Shown here piece after piece: positions 7,056 through 15,572 of a stretch of 22,441 nucleotides of DNA. The notes under the pieces are model-generated. The model was given only the letters and a program-made list of their open reading frames with translations. It was not told where the DNA came from and made no database searches. Made by a program: the position numbers and the translations under genes. Every line of letters begins with the position of its first letter. Within the stretch, counting starts at the first letter, position 1. The stretch lies in contig CAZXLQ010000050.1 in assembly GCA_964641945.1 (NCBI GenBank), positions 1-22,441 of the forward strand, read 5' to 3'. The stretch is from JADIYM01 sp964641945 (GTDB lineage Bacteria; Acidobacteriota; Blastocatellia; UBA7656; JADIYM01).

Positions 7056-8588
7056 TCACCTCCAGTTTTTCGTCACCGCCCACACCTCCGGCAGCGGCGC
7101 GACGATGCCGCGGCAGACGAAGACCGGGCTGTCGTCCTCGTACGGCATGCAGTCTCCGCAGTGCACGCGCGCGGCCTCCTCGACAGAAGCGAAGTACTTC
7201 CTCAGATCCTCCTCGTCGACGCCAACGGTCACCATCACGTCGCCCGTGTAACCGCGTGGCCCCCAGAGGAAGTAGTTCTGGTGCCCGCTGATCGCCTTCG
7301 GCAATCCGTACTTCGGCCCGAGGAAGTCCACCGCCCCAGCCTCCCCGTAGTTGTCCGTGAAGATCGCGGCGTATGCCTTCTCCTCCTCCGACAGCGTCGC
7401 CCACGCCTGCGCCACGGCGCCGACCATCTCTTCCCATCCGTGCATGTCGGCGTAGAACTGCGGCAGGCGGCCCATCTCGTGATTTTCGGTCTTCGCGTGG
7501 CCGAGCCCGAGCGCAGCCGTGTACGCGATGAATCGATCGACGCTGAGCACCGGCAGCACGAGCGGCGCGAAGACGATGCCGCTCAGCACGACGCCCGCCA
7601 GACTCACCGGCCGCAGCCAGGCCAGGCTCGCCCGCTCGGCCGCGTGCTCGACGGCGATCGCACCCGCTGCCATGAGCATCGGGAAGATCGGTCCGAAGTA
7701 GTAGTCCTTGCCGCGCAGCAACACGAGTATGACGAACAGGAGTAGAGCCGAGATCCCCAGCGCGCGGTACGGCCGCACGCGTGGTCCCGCGATGAGGTAC
7801 CCGATCCCCGCGATCCAGATCGGGAACGCCGCTGGCCCCCCGAGCACGATCTGCCGGGTGAAGAACTCGAGCGGCGACATCTCGTAGTTCTTGCCCGCCC
7901 CGGCGTTACGCAGGATCTCGAGGATCGGCCAGTCGTGCGCGACATTCCAGACCACGTTCGGAAACCAGACCAGCAGCGCAACTGCGGCCCCGGCCCACGC
8001 CCAGCGATTCGCGAGGATGCGTCGCTCGGGCGTCAGCAGCAGCCCTCCGGCGACGCTCACGCCGAAGAAGGCCATCGAATACTTGTTCTGCATTCCGAGG
8101 CCCGCGACGAGCCCTGCGGCCAGCCACCAGCGCGGATCGGCGCCGCGGATGAGCCGGATCACGACGAACGCGAACGTCATCCAGAGCAGCGGCTCGAACG
8201 CATTCATCGAGAGAAAATTGCTCTGCGCGAGCAGAATCGGCGACACGATGACCGAGACCGCGGTGAGCGCCTGCGCGAAGCGACGTCCGCCCATCTCGCG
8301 CGCAACCGCGCCGGCGACGACGACGAGCAACGCGCCGCAGATCGCCGGCAACAGGCGAACGCCGGAAAGCGAGTCGCCGAAAAGCGCGCGGCCAACGGCG
8401 GATGCGACGGCGACGAGCGGCGGATGGTCGGCGTAGCCCCAGTCGAGCCGGTCTCCGCAGGTGAAGAAGTAGAGCTCGTCGCGAAAGTAGCCGTACCCGC
8501 AGTTGGCATACAGATGGATGATCAGCTTCACGCCGGCGAGCGCAAGGACGATGTTCCGCCCCGAGACGTCTGAGAATCGTGTCGTCAT
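7056..8588 (-). CDS. GT39-type membrane glycosyltransferase (ArnT/PMT-like)
   Basis: A 510-residue polytopic inner-membrane protein of the GT-C superfamily, which transfers a sugar from a polyprenyl-phosphate donor to lipid or protein on the periplasmic side. The first luminal loop carries the expected acidic motif (FRDELYF, D37-E38), followed by WGYADHPPLV at residues 50-59, a hallmark of bacterial PMT_2 proteins. About ten further hydrophobic helices follow, then a soluble C-terminal domain of about 140 residues (from QFYADMHGWEEM) ending near CRGIVAPLPEVW. The start chosen is ATG 8588 (MTTRFS). The frame stays open to 8744, but that extension is repeat and spacer sequence. No strong ribosome site is seen. 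Acceptor and sugar are unknown. Confidence 0.88.
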   Translation of the reverse strand: MTTRFSDVSGRNIVLALAGVKLIIHLYANCGYGYFRDELYFFTCGDRLDWGYADHPPLVAVASAVGRALFGDSLSGVRLLPAICGALLVVVAGAVAREMGGRRFAQALTAVSVIVSPILLAQSNFLSMNAFEPLLWMTFAFVVIRLIRGADPRWWLAAGLVAGLGMQNKYSMAFFGVSVAGGLLLTPERRILANRWAWAGAAVALLVWFPNVVWNVAHDWPILEILRNAGAGKNYEMSPLEFFTRQIVLGGPAAFPIWIAGIGYLIAGPRVRPYRALGISALLLFVILVLLRGKDYYFGPIFPMLMAAGAIAVEHAAERASLAWLRPVSLAGVVLSGIVFAPLVLPVLSVDRFIAYTAALGLGHAKTENHEMGRLPQFYADMHGWEEMVGAVAQAWATLSEEEKAYAAIFTDNYGEAGAVDFLGPKYGLPKAISGHQNYFLWGPRGYTGDVMVTVGVDEEDLRKYFASVEEAARVHCGDCMPYEDDSPVFVCRGIVAPLPEVWAVTKNWR

Positions 8589-8687
8589 GACGCCAATCTG
8601 ACCCGGGGTCCGGATCGCTGCAACATCATTGGGACGAACCCTGCCGTTGCCGGGACGAACTCGCCTCCCCCGGGGACGAGTTCTAAG

Positions 8688-8774
8688 CTCAGTGCCTCCG
8701 TGACTCCGTGTCGCTGTATGCGAAGCGTCTTGAGAGCTTCGCACGCAGAGGCACGGAGTCGCCGAGACACTGAG
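8688..8774. repeat. Family B octamer hairpin, copy B4
   Basis: Two 39-nt arms (8688-8726 and 8736-8774) with a 9-nt loop. The TGCGAAGC caps face the loop. The left arm reads CTCAGTG, CCTCCGTG, ACTCCGTG, TCGCTGTA and cap, and the right arm is its imperfect complement. It lies between the response regulator stop and the glycosyltransferase start. The remaining part of that gap (8589-8687) includes short G/C-rich direct repeats with GGGACGA, but nothing coding. Confidence 0.9.
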
Positions 8775-8802
8775 GACGGACCCAGGAGGCAGCTCGCCCC
8801 TG

Positions 8803-9585
8803 CTATCGGTTCAGTCCCAGCACATTGGCCGGGGCGCGCTCGATGTAGGTGCGCGTCCACATCACTTCGGCGCCGTCGACCAGGCGCAGCCGGTACTCGC
8901 CATGGAACCACGGCTGCACTTCGACGACGGCATCGAGCCGGACGACAGTCGAACGGTTCGCCCGAAGGAATCGCGACGGATCGAGCCGCCTTGCGATGCC
9001 CTCTATAGTCGCGCGCATCCGGTACTCGGCGCCTCGAGCATGCAGTACAACGTAGTTGCGATCCGACTCGATCCTGTCGACGTCGTCCACCCGAACGAAC
9101 AGCGACCGGTCGCCGTCGGGGACCAGCAGCCGCTCGGCATACGGCTCGCGGATACGCGCGTCGGCGAGGGCCTTCTCCACTATCGCCGCCACGTCGTCGA
9201 CCTCGCGCCGCTCGATCCGTCCGCGGATTCGCGCGAGCGTCTCGCGAAACTTTGCCGGGCTTACGGGCTTCAGCATGTAGCTCAAGGCGTGCACGTCGAA
9301 GGCGCGCAACGCGAACTCGTCGTGCGCCGTCACGAAAACGACCGCCGGTGCCTCGGATCCGAGCGCTTCCACTACGGCAAAGCCGTCCATGTCCGGCATC
9401 TCCACGTCGAGAAACACGAGGTCGGGGCGCACCCGTCGAATCAGGTCGATTGCGGCCCGTCCGTTCTCGGCCTCTCCGACGACTTCGACGCCGTCTTCGT
9501 CGGCCAGATACCGTCGAAACTTCGACCGCGCAGGCCGCTCGTCGTCGACGAGCACGACGCGGAGCGAAGTGGGTGCAGTTTTCAC
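8803..9585 (-). CDS. LytTR-family response regulator
   Basis: A 260-residue two-component regulator. The receiver domain (about 8-125) has the acidic pair D14-D15, phospho-acceptor D60 (FLDVEMPDMDG), T86 (VTAHD) and K106 (MLKPVS). After a linker helix, the C-terminal LytTR DNA-binding domain (about 150-258) shows RIESDRNYVVLHA, the RMRATIEGIARRL helix and FLRANRSTVVRL. It starts at GTG 9585, overlapping the kinase stop codon as GTGA, so it is translationally coupled to that kinase. It should be phosphorylated by the partner kinase and bind direct repeats in target promoters. Target genes cannot be read from the window, although the neighbouring TPR and TonB-receptor genes are candidates. Confidence 0.95.
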   Translation of the reverse strand: MKTAPTSLRVVLVDDERPARSKFRRYLADEDGVEVVGEAENGRAAIDLIRRVRPDLVFLDVEMPDMDGFAVVEALGSEAPAVVFVTAHDEFALRAFDVHALSYMLKPVSPAKFRETLARIRGRIERREVDDVAAIVEKALADARIREPYAERLLVPDGDRSLFVRVDDVDRIESDRNYVVLHARGAEYRMRATIEGIARRLDPSRFLRANRSTVVRLDAVVEVQPWFHGEYRLRLVDGAEVMWTRTYIERAPANVLGLNR

Positions 9586-10715
9586 GGAACGGTCACCGTG
9601 GCCGGCACCTCGCGATACGGAATCCTCATCGTGATCGCGAGCCCTCCGCCTTCCGCATCTTCTGAGTTGAAGGAGTGATCGTCACCGTACAGCCGCCGCA
9701 GTCGGTCGATCGTATTTACAATCCCGATGCCTCCACTGCTCATCGCGTCGAAAATGTCATCGATTCCAGGTCCGCGATCCCGAATTGTGACTACGAGCCA
9801 GTCGCCATCTCGCCTCGCGGTTACTCCGATGCTGACCGTGCCAGTTTCGGGATCGACACCGTGCCGCACGGCATTCTCGACTATTGGCTGCAGCACGAGC
9901 TGAGGGACGATTGCCCGTCGAGTCGCTTCCGCTGCATCGATTTTCACGTCGAGACGATCGCCGAACCTTGCCCGCATGATGTCGAGATAGAGATCGAGAA
10001 ACTCGAGCTCTTCCTCGAGAGGGACCTCCTGTGAAACCGAGCCCTTGAGTGTCAGTCGCAGGAATTCACTGAGCTTCGCGAGCATCTCGTCAGCCGCACG
10101 CGGATCCTCGTAGATCATCGACGAGATCGTGTTCAACGCATTGAACAGGAAGTGAGGTTGGATCTGCAGGCGCAAGGACTGCAGCTGCGCCTGCGAGAGA
10201 CGCGCTTCGAGCCGCGCGGTCTCGACCTCTCGGTCACGCGATCGACGGTAGTGGTCGAAGAGGTGCACGAAGCCGACGGCGATCGCATACGTGATCACGT
10301 CGTGCGGCAGCTCCATGAAGTAGCGGATCGGCATGTACCCGTAGTCGTACGCACCCAGGCCGGCCAGCGCATAACACGCCCGGCGAAATAGGAAGTTCAG
10401 CGTCGTGTGCGTGCCGGACATCACCGCGAGGCCGCAGAGATGGGCCGCAGTCCAGGTTCCCCAACTGGCGCGACCGATCGGGAAGCGGCGGGCCAGGACG
10501 ACCGGAATGACGAGCAGCAGGATGCCCGCCCAGGCCGAGGTCATCTCATCGATGAACCGCGGGACGAGCTTGTCGTATTCACCGAACGCCGCTTCCTCTA
10601 GATACCGGTAGACGAAGAGCAGCAGTCCTACCGCCGTCGCGAAAGCGAACGCCGCCAGGACCGTGCGCCACCGCCGATGGAGAGTGGACAGGATTGCGGA
10701 ATTATCAGGATTCAC
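9582..10715 (-). CDS. LytS/YehU-like sensor histidine kinase
   Basis: A 377-residue membrane kinase. About four TM helices (roughly 18-38, 60-76, 88-110 and 137-155) precede a coiled segment rich in Glu, Arg and Gln. The His_kinase domain follows, with phospho-acceptor H188 in LRLQIQPHFLFNALNTI. The ATP-binding part shows the N box (PIVENAVRHG, N281), G1 (DRGPGI, 313-318) and G2 (GGIGIVNT, about 331-338). No PAS or other sensor domain is present, so sensing is probably through the TM region. The listed start is GTG 10715, which lies inside hairpin family C. No good ribosome site or alternative start is visible before TM1, so the exact N-terminus is uncertain. Its partner is the overlapping LytTR regulator. 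Confidence 0.92.
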   Translation of the reverse strand: MNPDNSAILSTLHRRWRTVLAAFAFATAVGLLLFVYRYLEEAAFGEYDKLVPRFIDEMTSAWAGILLLVIPVVLARRFPIGRASWGTWTAAHLCGLAVMSGTHTTLNFLFRRACYALAGLGAYDYGYMPIRYFMELPHDVITYAIAVGFVHLFDHYRRSRDREVETARLEARLSQAQLQSLRLQIQPHFLFNALNTISSMIYEDPRAADEMLAKLSEFLRLTLKGSVSQEVPLEEELEFLDLYLDIMRARFGDRLDVKIDAAEATRRAIVPQLVLQPIVENAVRHGVDPETGTVSIGVTARRDGDWLVVTIRDRGPGIDDIFDAMSSGGIGIVNTIDRLRRLYGDDHSFNSEDAEGGGLAITMRIPYREVPATVTVP

Positions 10716-10785
10716 GGGATTCTCAACAGGGTTTCTCGAATACTGCGCTTCTTCCCGTCAATCCTTCGAATCCTGTAATCCTGTC
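10687..10785. repeat. Hairpin family C (AATCCTGT octamer)
   Basis: Two 33-nt arms (10687-10719 and 10753-10785) are imperfect reverse complements around a 33-nt loop. The right arm reads in 8-9-nt units (AATCCTTCG, AATCCTGT, AATCCTGT), so this family too is octamer-based but with a different unit. The left arm overlaps the first ten or so codons of the histidine kinase. It lies between the TPR protein and the kinase, both on the minus strand. Confidence 0.85.
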
Positions 10786-10794
10786 AACTCTTCT

Positions 10795-11838
10795 CTACGG
10801 TTTGGGCTGCGCCTTGGCCTTCTCTCGGAGGGACTCGATGAGGGTCTCGATTTTCTTCCGGTCCTGCAGGTCGGGATTTTCGGATAACAGCCGCTCGAAC
10901 GCCGTGATGGCTTCCCGGTACCGGTTGTCTTTCATGTAAATGCTCGCCAGACCGAGATGCAGCTCCGGCACCTTGCGTGCGCCCTTCTCGTAGGCCTTTT
11001 CGAGCAGCTCTTCGGCCTCGGCGGACTTGCCGTCGCGCATGAGCGCGAGCCCGAGATAGATGAGCGTGTTCTGGCTGGCGGGGTCGAGTTCCAGGGACCG
11101 CCGGAACGACGCGGTCGCCTCCGCATGCTTGCCGGCCTTGTAGTAGAGCACGCCTATCGCGTAGTGGGCCTTCGATCCGTTCGGATTCACCTCGAGTGCG
11201 CGGGATAGCACCGGATATGCCTCGTTGAGCTGGTCGGCCTTCACGTATTCGGCTCCGAGTGCCTCCATTGCCAGATAGTAGTCCGGGTAGAGCTCGAGCG
11301 CCCGCTTGAGCGCGACGATGGCTTCGCCCGACTTGCTTCCCTTCAGCAACTTCTCGGCGCGGCCGAACTCCTTCTGTGCGTCTTTTGGCACCTCCTGATA
11401 AAACACGACGCCGGCATTCGATGCCGCCGGCCGGTCACCGCGAGGCTGCGAGGGCACGAGGACTATGTCGACGCGGAAGATCTCGCCCGCGGCCGAGAAC
11501 GGGCTCGGATCCAGCTCGATGCGCTGCCGTTGCCTCTCGAACGGAAGCGGACCCGGCTCGGCATCGATGTAGAAGTTCCCCGCACCGACCGTGATCTGGA
11601 ACCGTCCGGCGGCGTCCGTTATGAAGTTCCCGACCGGCGAGTAGCCGTCGTTGAGTACCGAGATGCGCACGTTCTGAACCGGGCGGTTGTCGGGACCGAC
11701 GACACGTCCTTCTATTCGCGCCCGCGCCGGAGGTCGCGGTCCAGTGCTCTGGGCGAGTGCGTATTCACCTGCGAAAGCGATACCGGCGACGATTGCCAGG
11801 AACGCCCAGATCACACGCCGCGAGGTGCCTCGGATCAT
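10795..11838 (-). CDS. Exported TPR protein with carboxypeptidase-regulatory-like domain
   Basis: A 347-residue protein. The start chosen is ATG 11838, because AAGG lies 6 nt upstream; an in-frame GTG at 11844 overlaps that site. Residues 1-30 are a signal peptide (Arg-rich, then VIWAFLAIVAGIAFAG, ending A-L-A-Q). Residues 40-95 form a beta-sandwich CarboxypepD_reg-like domain (RIEGRVVGPDNRPVQNVRI, then TDAAGRFQITV). Residues ~140-340 contain at least five TPR-like helical pairs (for example SKAHYAIGVLYYKAGKHAEA and NTLIYLGLALMRDGKSAEA). The end is Lys/Pro-rich. It is probably a periplasmic scaffold for protein-protein contacts. It is divergent from the TonB receptor, which has the same N-terminal domain type, and lies 79 nt upstream of the kinase. 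Confidence 0.9.
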   Translation of the reverse strand: MIRGTSRRVIWAFLAIVAGIAFAGEYALAQSTGPRPPARARIEGRVVGPDNRPVQNVRISVLNDGYSPVGNFITDAAGRFQITVGAGNFYIDAEPGPLPFERQRQRIELDPSPFSAAGEIFRVDIVLVPSQPRGDRPAASNAGVVFYQEVPKDAQKEFGRAEKLLKGSKSGEAIVALKRALELYPDYYLAMEALGAEYVKADQLNEAYPVLSRALEVNPNGSKAHYAIGVLYYKAGKHAEATASFRRSLELDPASQNTLIYLGLALMRDGKSAEAEELLEKAYEKGARKVPELHLGLASIYMKDNRYREAITAFERLLSENPDLQDRKKIETLIESLREKAKAQPKP

Positions 11839-12227
11839 CTCCACCTTCTCGTGTTGTGCTCGACTTTGCGCTGCAAGCTGATGTCGCAGCGGCGGCGAGT
11901 ATATCCGAATTCTCGTATTTTTCTTACAATTTGTCGGATTTCGAGCTCCCCATGTACCCTGGACAACGCGCTCGCAGCGCGTGATACCTCCTCACCACCT
12001 CTTCATTTACAACCGTTTACATACTTTTCATTCTTGTTACTGCCGGTTGACATCCCCGGAATGCCATTTGCTTCAACAGGGCGTCCCCACAGTTAGAGAG
12101 TCTCTCGTCGCCGGCCGGGAATCACACCGGCTTCGGGGTCGGAGACGTTTGCCCGCAGCAGGGCTCGCCTGCTGGCTCAGACCGCTTTACCCATCGAGCG
12201 CTATCCAAATCGAAGAGGAGGAGTCTC
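11839..12227. promoter_or_regulatory. Divergent intergenic region of the TPR and TonB-receptor genes
   Basis: These 389 bases hold no convincing gene and no member of the hairpin families. The region is locally AT-richer than the flanks (11898-12050). A TATACT on the minus strand (complement at 11898-11903) could be a -10 box for the TPR gene. On the plus strand there are two TTTACA copies 10 bp apart (12006 and 12016) and a perfect TTGACA (12047-12052), though no good -10 box follows it at standard spacing. A 7-bp stem CAGCAGG/CCTGCTG (12156-12174) lies in the probable 5' leader of the receptor. GAGGAGGAG just before 12228 is its ribosome site. Confidence 0.45.
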
Positions 12228-15200
12228 ATGCGCAAGAGCAGTGGGATTCGGCCGCACAGCGTGATGCGCCGGATCATCTCGACAGCGCGTTCATCGTTTC
12301 CGGTGTTCGCCATCTGCCTTCTGACCCTCGGTGCCGTTCCCGCTTTCGGACAGGAAGTCACGGGCAGCATCAAGGGCCAGGTCAACGACGTTCAAGGTGC
12401 GGCAGTCGCGGGAGCGACCGTCGAGCTCATCACCTCGCAGCGGACGTTTTCGACCACAACCGACGGCAATGGCCGTTACGAGTTCCTGCGTGTCGCATCT
12501 GGCGTGCACCAGGTCAAGGTTTCAGCCGCTGGCTTCGGCTCGAAGATCAGCGAGAGCGTGGCTGTCGAACTCGGCAAGACGCTCTCGGTGAATTTCGAAT
12601 TGACGCCGGGAATGGCCGGTGAGTCGGTCACCGTTACGACGAGCGACGAGCCCATCGTCGACATCTCGTCGAACAATGTGGCGACGAACGTCAACCGAGA
12701 AGAGTTCGCACTCATTCCGAAGACGCTCAACTTCTCGTCGATCATCAATGTCGCGCCTGGCGTTCGCCAGGAGGACAAGAGCGCGGGCTTCACGGTCGAC
12801 GGCGCTTCGGGCTCCGAGAACGTGTTCATCATCGACGGCGTCGAAGTGACGCGCGTTGAGGACGGCGCCCTCGGATCGACGAAGAACGTGCCGTTCGACT
12901 TCGTTCGCGAGGTCCAGATCAAGAGCGCCGGCTACGAAGCCGAATACGGCGGCGCCACGGGCGGCGTCATCAACGTGCAGACGCGCGGCGGTGGCAACGA
13001 CTGGCACGGCGAGGCTCGCCTCGAGTTCCAGACCGACGAGCTCATCGCGCACGCGAACCCGGTCCTTCGTCTCGATCCTCTGGATTCGGACGTGGCCGAG
13101 TACTTCGATTCGGACAACCTCGATCGCGACTATCGTATTTTCGCGCCTGTCTTCTCGATCGGCGGTCCTGTCGTCAAGGACAAGCTCTGGTTCTTCGGCA
13201 GCTACGCGCCGCAGCTCGAGCGGACCGAGCAGCAGCTCGAGCTCATCCAGAACACGGGCACGGCGATCAATATCCTCGACGTCCGTCCCCTCCAGCGCCT
13301 GAACAAGACGCATTTCTACTTCGGGCGTCTCGACTTCTCGCCGATGGATCGCCTGCAGATGAACGCAAGCTTCATCGGCAGCCCGACCCGCACGGAAGGA
13401 CAGCTCGTCGGCACGAACAACCAGACGAGCAGTCTGCAGACGTTCCAGGACATCCGTCACCAGCTCAAGGGCGGCTATACGCCGTCGTGGAACTTCGCCT
13501 CTGGCGTTTCCTACAGCATCACGGACAACCTGATCCTCAACTTCCGCGCGGGCCGCACGTACCTGAACGACAAGGGCCTTTCCTACGACGTTCCGGTCGG
13601 CATCCCGCTCTACAACATCGTCGTTCCTTGCGATCCGTCGGAATTCGACTGCGTGCCGGGCACGACGTCGGCCGGCCTGCCGGTCATCCAGACGAACCAG
13701 CAGTCGCTGTTCAACATCACGACGCGAACGAACGTGAACATCGACGCGACCTACAGCGTCCGCCTCGGCGGTCAGCAGCACATCTTCAAGGGCGGCTATC
13801 AGTACAACCGCCTCAGCAACGAAGTTGACGAAGGCTTCCAGGGCGGCCTGATCAACGTTTACTTCGACCGCACGTTCGGTGGTCAGCGTGGCGAGTTCGG
13901 CTACTACCGCGTCACCGACTTCGGAACGAAGGGCAACGTCACCAGCAACACGAAGGCGTTGTTCGTTCAGGATTCCTGGACGGTTCACCCGCGTGTCACG
14001 CTCAACCTCGGCATCCGCTTCGAGCACGAGTTCCTGCCGACGTTCCCGATCGACGCCACCTTCCACCCGACGCTCGACCCCGAGCAGATTTCGACCGCGC
14101 CGGATCGGCCGATCGAATTCGGATGGGGTGACAAGATCGCGCCGCGCATCGGCGTGGCGTGGGACGTCTTCGGCGACCAGAAGCTGAAGATCTTCGGCAG
14201 CTTCGGCGTCTTCTACGACACGATGAAGTATGAACTGCCGCGCGGATCGTTCGGCGGCGACCGGTTCCTGCGAACCTGGTACAAGCTCGAGACGCTCAAC
14301 TTCCGCGAGCTCACACTCTCGAACACGCCGGGCGACATCATCGATGGACCGCTGGACTTCCGCGTTCCCTCGAGCCTTGCGCCGAAGCCGGGTGAGCAGC
14401 CCGGGATCGACCCGAACCTCGAGCCGACCCGTCAGCACGAGTTCACGGTCGGTGGCGACTATGCGTTCCGTGACAATCTCGCGTTCGGTATCCGGTTCAC
14501 CCGCAAGGTGCTCGACCGGACGATCGAAGACGTCGGCCGCCACGATGCGGACGGCAACGAGATCTACACCATTGGCAACCCCGGCTACGGCACGACGCAG
14601 GATGCGACGTTCTTCAGCCCGGCAGCCCCGCGTGCGGTTCGTGAGTACACGGGCCTCGAGTTCCGCCTCGACAAGCGCTTCTCGAACAACTGGTATGCGA
14701 ATGCCACGTACCTCTGGAGCAAGCTCTACGGCAACTACGCCGGCTTGGCGAGCTCGGACGAAGTGACGAACGGCGTTGGCCGCTCTTCGCCCAACGTCAA
14801 TCGCTACTACGACTTCCCGACGTTGCTGTTCGATGCCGCCGGCCAGGAGACACTCGGTCGCCTGCCGACGGACCGGCCGCACACCTTCAAGGGCTACGCG
14901 GCCTACCGCTTCAACTACTGGGGCATGTCGACGGAAGTCGGCGGCTCGCAGCTCATCTACTCCGGCACGCCGATCACGACCCGCGTCGAGACGCTCTTCG
15001 CAGAGCACATCGCGTTTGGCCGTGAAGACGGCGGCCGTTCGGAGGCCTTCTCGCAGACGGACTTGCTGGTCACGCACCGCTGGAACATCACGGAGCGCAT
15101 TACCTTCAAGGCGTCGATGAACGTCGAGAACCTCTTCGACGAGCGCAATGCGCTCGTGCAGTACGAGCGCCTTACGGCTGACGGCGTGGAGCTTCCGCTC

Positions 15201-15386
15201 GACGAGAGCAACTTCCCGCAGTCGGCGTACGACGACTACTTCGGGCTTGGCTACGACGGCGTCCGCGCTCGTCTGAACCAGCTCGGAGCGGACTCGGGCG
15301 AGAACGTGTTCGATCCGCGGTACAACTTCACGCAGATTTTCCAGAATCCGCGTGCGGTCCGCTTCGGATTCGGTATCGAGTGGTAA
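12228..15386 (+). CDS. TonB-dependent outer-membrane receptor (Oar-like, CarboxypepD_reg type)
   Basis: A 1052-residue outer-membrane protein. The signal peptide ends near residue 41 (LLTLGAVPAFGQ). Residues 45-125 form a carboxypeptidase-regulatory beta-sandwich (GSIKGQVNDVQGAAVAGATV, TDGNGRYEFLRV). A plug domain follows (about 135-255), with VFIIDGVEV and the YEAEYGGATGGVINVQTRGG signature that ends the plug. The rest is a large beta-barrel finishing with aromatic Trp (FGFGIEW). This architecture is typical of Acidobacteriota and Bacteroidota receptors for large or complex ligands. The ATG is supported by a strong GAGGAGGAG site; an internal Met at residue 13 is less likely. It is followed by a rho-independent terminator and is probably monocistronic. 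Ligand unknown. Confidence 0.95.
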   Translation: MRKSSGIRPHSVMRRIISTARSSFPVFAICLLTLGAVPAFGQEVTGSIKGQVNDVQGAAVAGATVELITSQRTFSTTTDGNGRYEFLRVASGVHQVKVSAAGFGSKISESVAVELGKTLSVNFELTPGMAGESVTVTTSDEPIVDISSNNVATNVNREEFALIPKTLNFSSIINVAPGVRQEDKSAGFTVDGASGSENVFIIDGVEVTRVEDGALGSTKNVPFDFVREVQIKSAGYEAEYGGATGGVINVQTRGGGNDWHGEARLEFQTDELIAHANPVLRLDPLDSDVAEYFDSDNLDRDYRIFAPVFSIGGPVVKDKLWFFGSYAPQLERTEQQLELIQNTGTAINILDVRPLQRLNKTHFYFGRLDFSPMDRLQMNASFIGSPTRTEGQLVGTNNQTSSLQTFQDIRHQLKGGYTPSWNFASGVSYSITDNLILNFRAGRTYLNDKGLSYDVPVGIPLYNIVVPCDPSEFDCVPGTTSAGLPVIQTNQQSLFNITTRTNVNIDATYSVRLGGQQHIFKGGYQYNRLSNEVDEGFQGGLINVYFDRTFGGQRGEFGYYRVTDFGTKGNVTSNTKALFVQDSWTVHPRVTLNLGIRFEHEFLPTFPIDATFHPTLDPEQISTAPDRPIEFGWGDKIAPRIGVAWDVFGDQKLKIFGSFGVFYDTMKYELPRGSFGGDRFLRTWYKLETLNFRELTLSNTPGDIIDGPLDFRVPSSLAPKPGEQPGIDPNLEPTRQHEFTVGGDYAFRDNLAFGIRFTRKVLDRTIEDVGRHDADGNEIYTIGNPGYGTTQDATFFSPAAPRAVREYTGLEFRLDKRFSNNWYANATYLWSKLYGNYAGLASSDEVTNGVGRSSPNVNRYYDFPTLLFDAAGQETLGRLPTDRPHTFKGYAAYRFNYWGMSTEVGGSQLIYSGTPITTRVETLFAEHIAFGREDGGRSEAFSQTDLLVTHRWNITERITFKASMNVENLFDERNALVQYERLTADGVELPLDESNFPQSAYDDYFGLGYDGVRARLNQLGADSGENVFDPRYNFTQIFQNPRAVRFGFGIEW

Positions 15387-15408
15387 GCACTGCTCGATAG
15401 ACGGCATC

Positions 15409-15446
15409 AACCGCCCTCTCCGGAAACGGGGAGGGCGGTTGTTTTT
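15409..15446 (+). terminator. Rho-independent terminator of the TonB-receptor gene
   Basis: AACCGCCCTCTCC (15409-15421) pairs with GGGGAGGGCGGTT (15428-15440), with one weak pair and a 6-nt loop; GTTTTT follows. It lies 22 nt after the receptor stop. This is the only classical GC-stem plus T-run terminator I found in the window. Confidence 0.88.
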
Positions 15447-15459
15447 GGGGGGTAGAAAA

Positions 15460-15562
15460 GCTGCGCACACAGAGGCGCGGAGTCGCAGAGGCACGGAGCC
15501 CTCCAAGCGAGCGTACCTCCGTGACTCCGTGCCTCCGTGCCTTGTGACTCGGCGTGCGAAGC
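15460..15562. repeat. Family B octamer hairpin, copy B5
   Basis: The left arm begins with a cap variant GCTGCGCA, then CACAGAGG, CGCGGAGT, CGCAGAGG and CACGGAG. The right arm has CCTCCGTG, ACTCCGTG, CCTCCGTG, a shortened unit CCTTGTG, ACTCGGCG and the cap TGCGAAGC (15555-15562). Caps lie outside. It sits between the terminator of the TonB-receptor gene and the stop of the convergent RDD gene, so termination on the plus strand does not need it. Confidence 0.88.
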
Positions 15563-15572
15563 TCGTTGTCCG

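Noticed and set aside
8589..8744. N-terminal extension of the GT39 protein to 8744
   Set aside because: It crosses hairpin B4 and spacer and has no TM or signal character; ATG 8588 begins right before the first TM helix.
12012..12041. ACCGTTTAC and a second GTT 21 bp on, considered as a LytTR direct-repeat site
   Set aside because: The first copy fits the usual LytTR half-site at 8 of 9 positions from memory, but the second is poor, so the pair is not convincing.
12047..12075. TTGACA upstream of the TonB receptor as a complete sigma70 promoter
   Set aside because: The -35 is perfect, but no acceptable -10 box lies 16-18 nt downstream; left only as a note in the intergenic entry.
12522..15506. 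A 994-codon open frame antisense to the TonB receptor
   Set aside because: It is very Arg/Val/Glu-rich without domain character and mirrors the codon bias of the receptor gene in a GC-rich genome. The plus-strand receptor is unmistakable.
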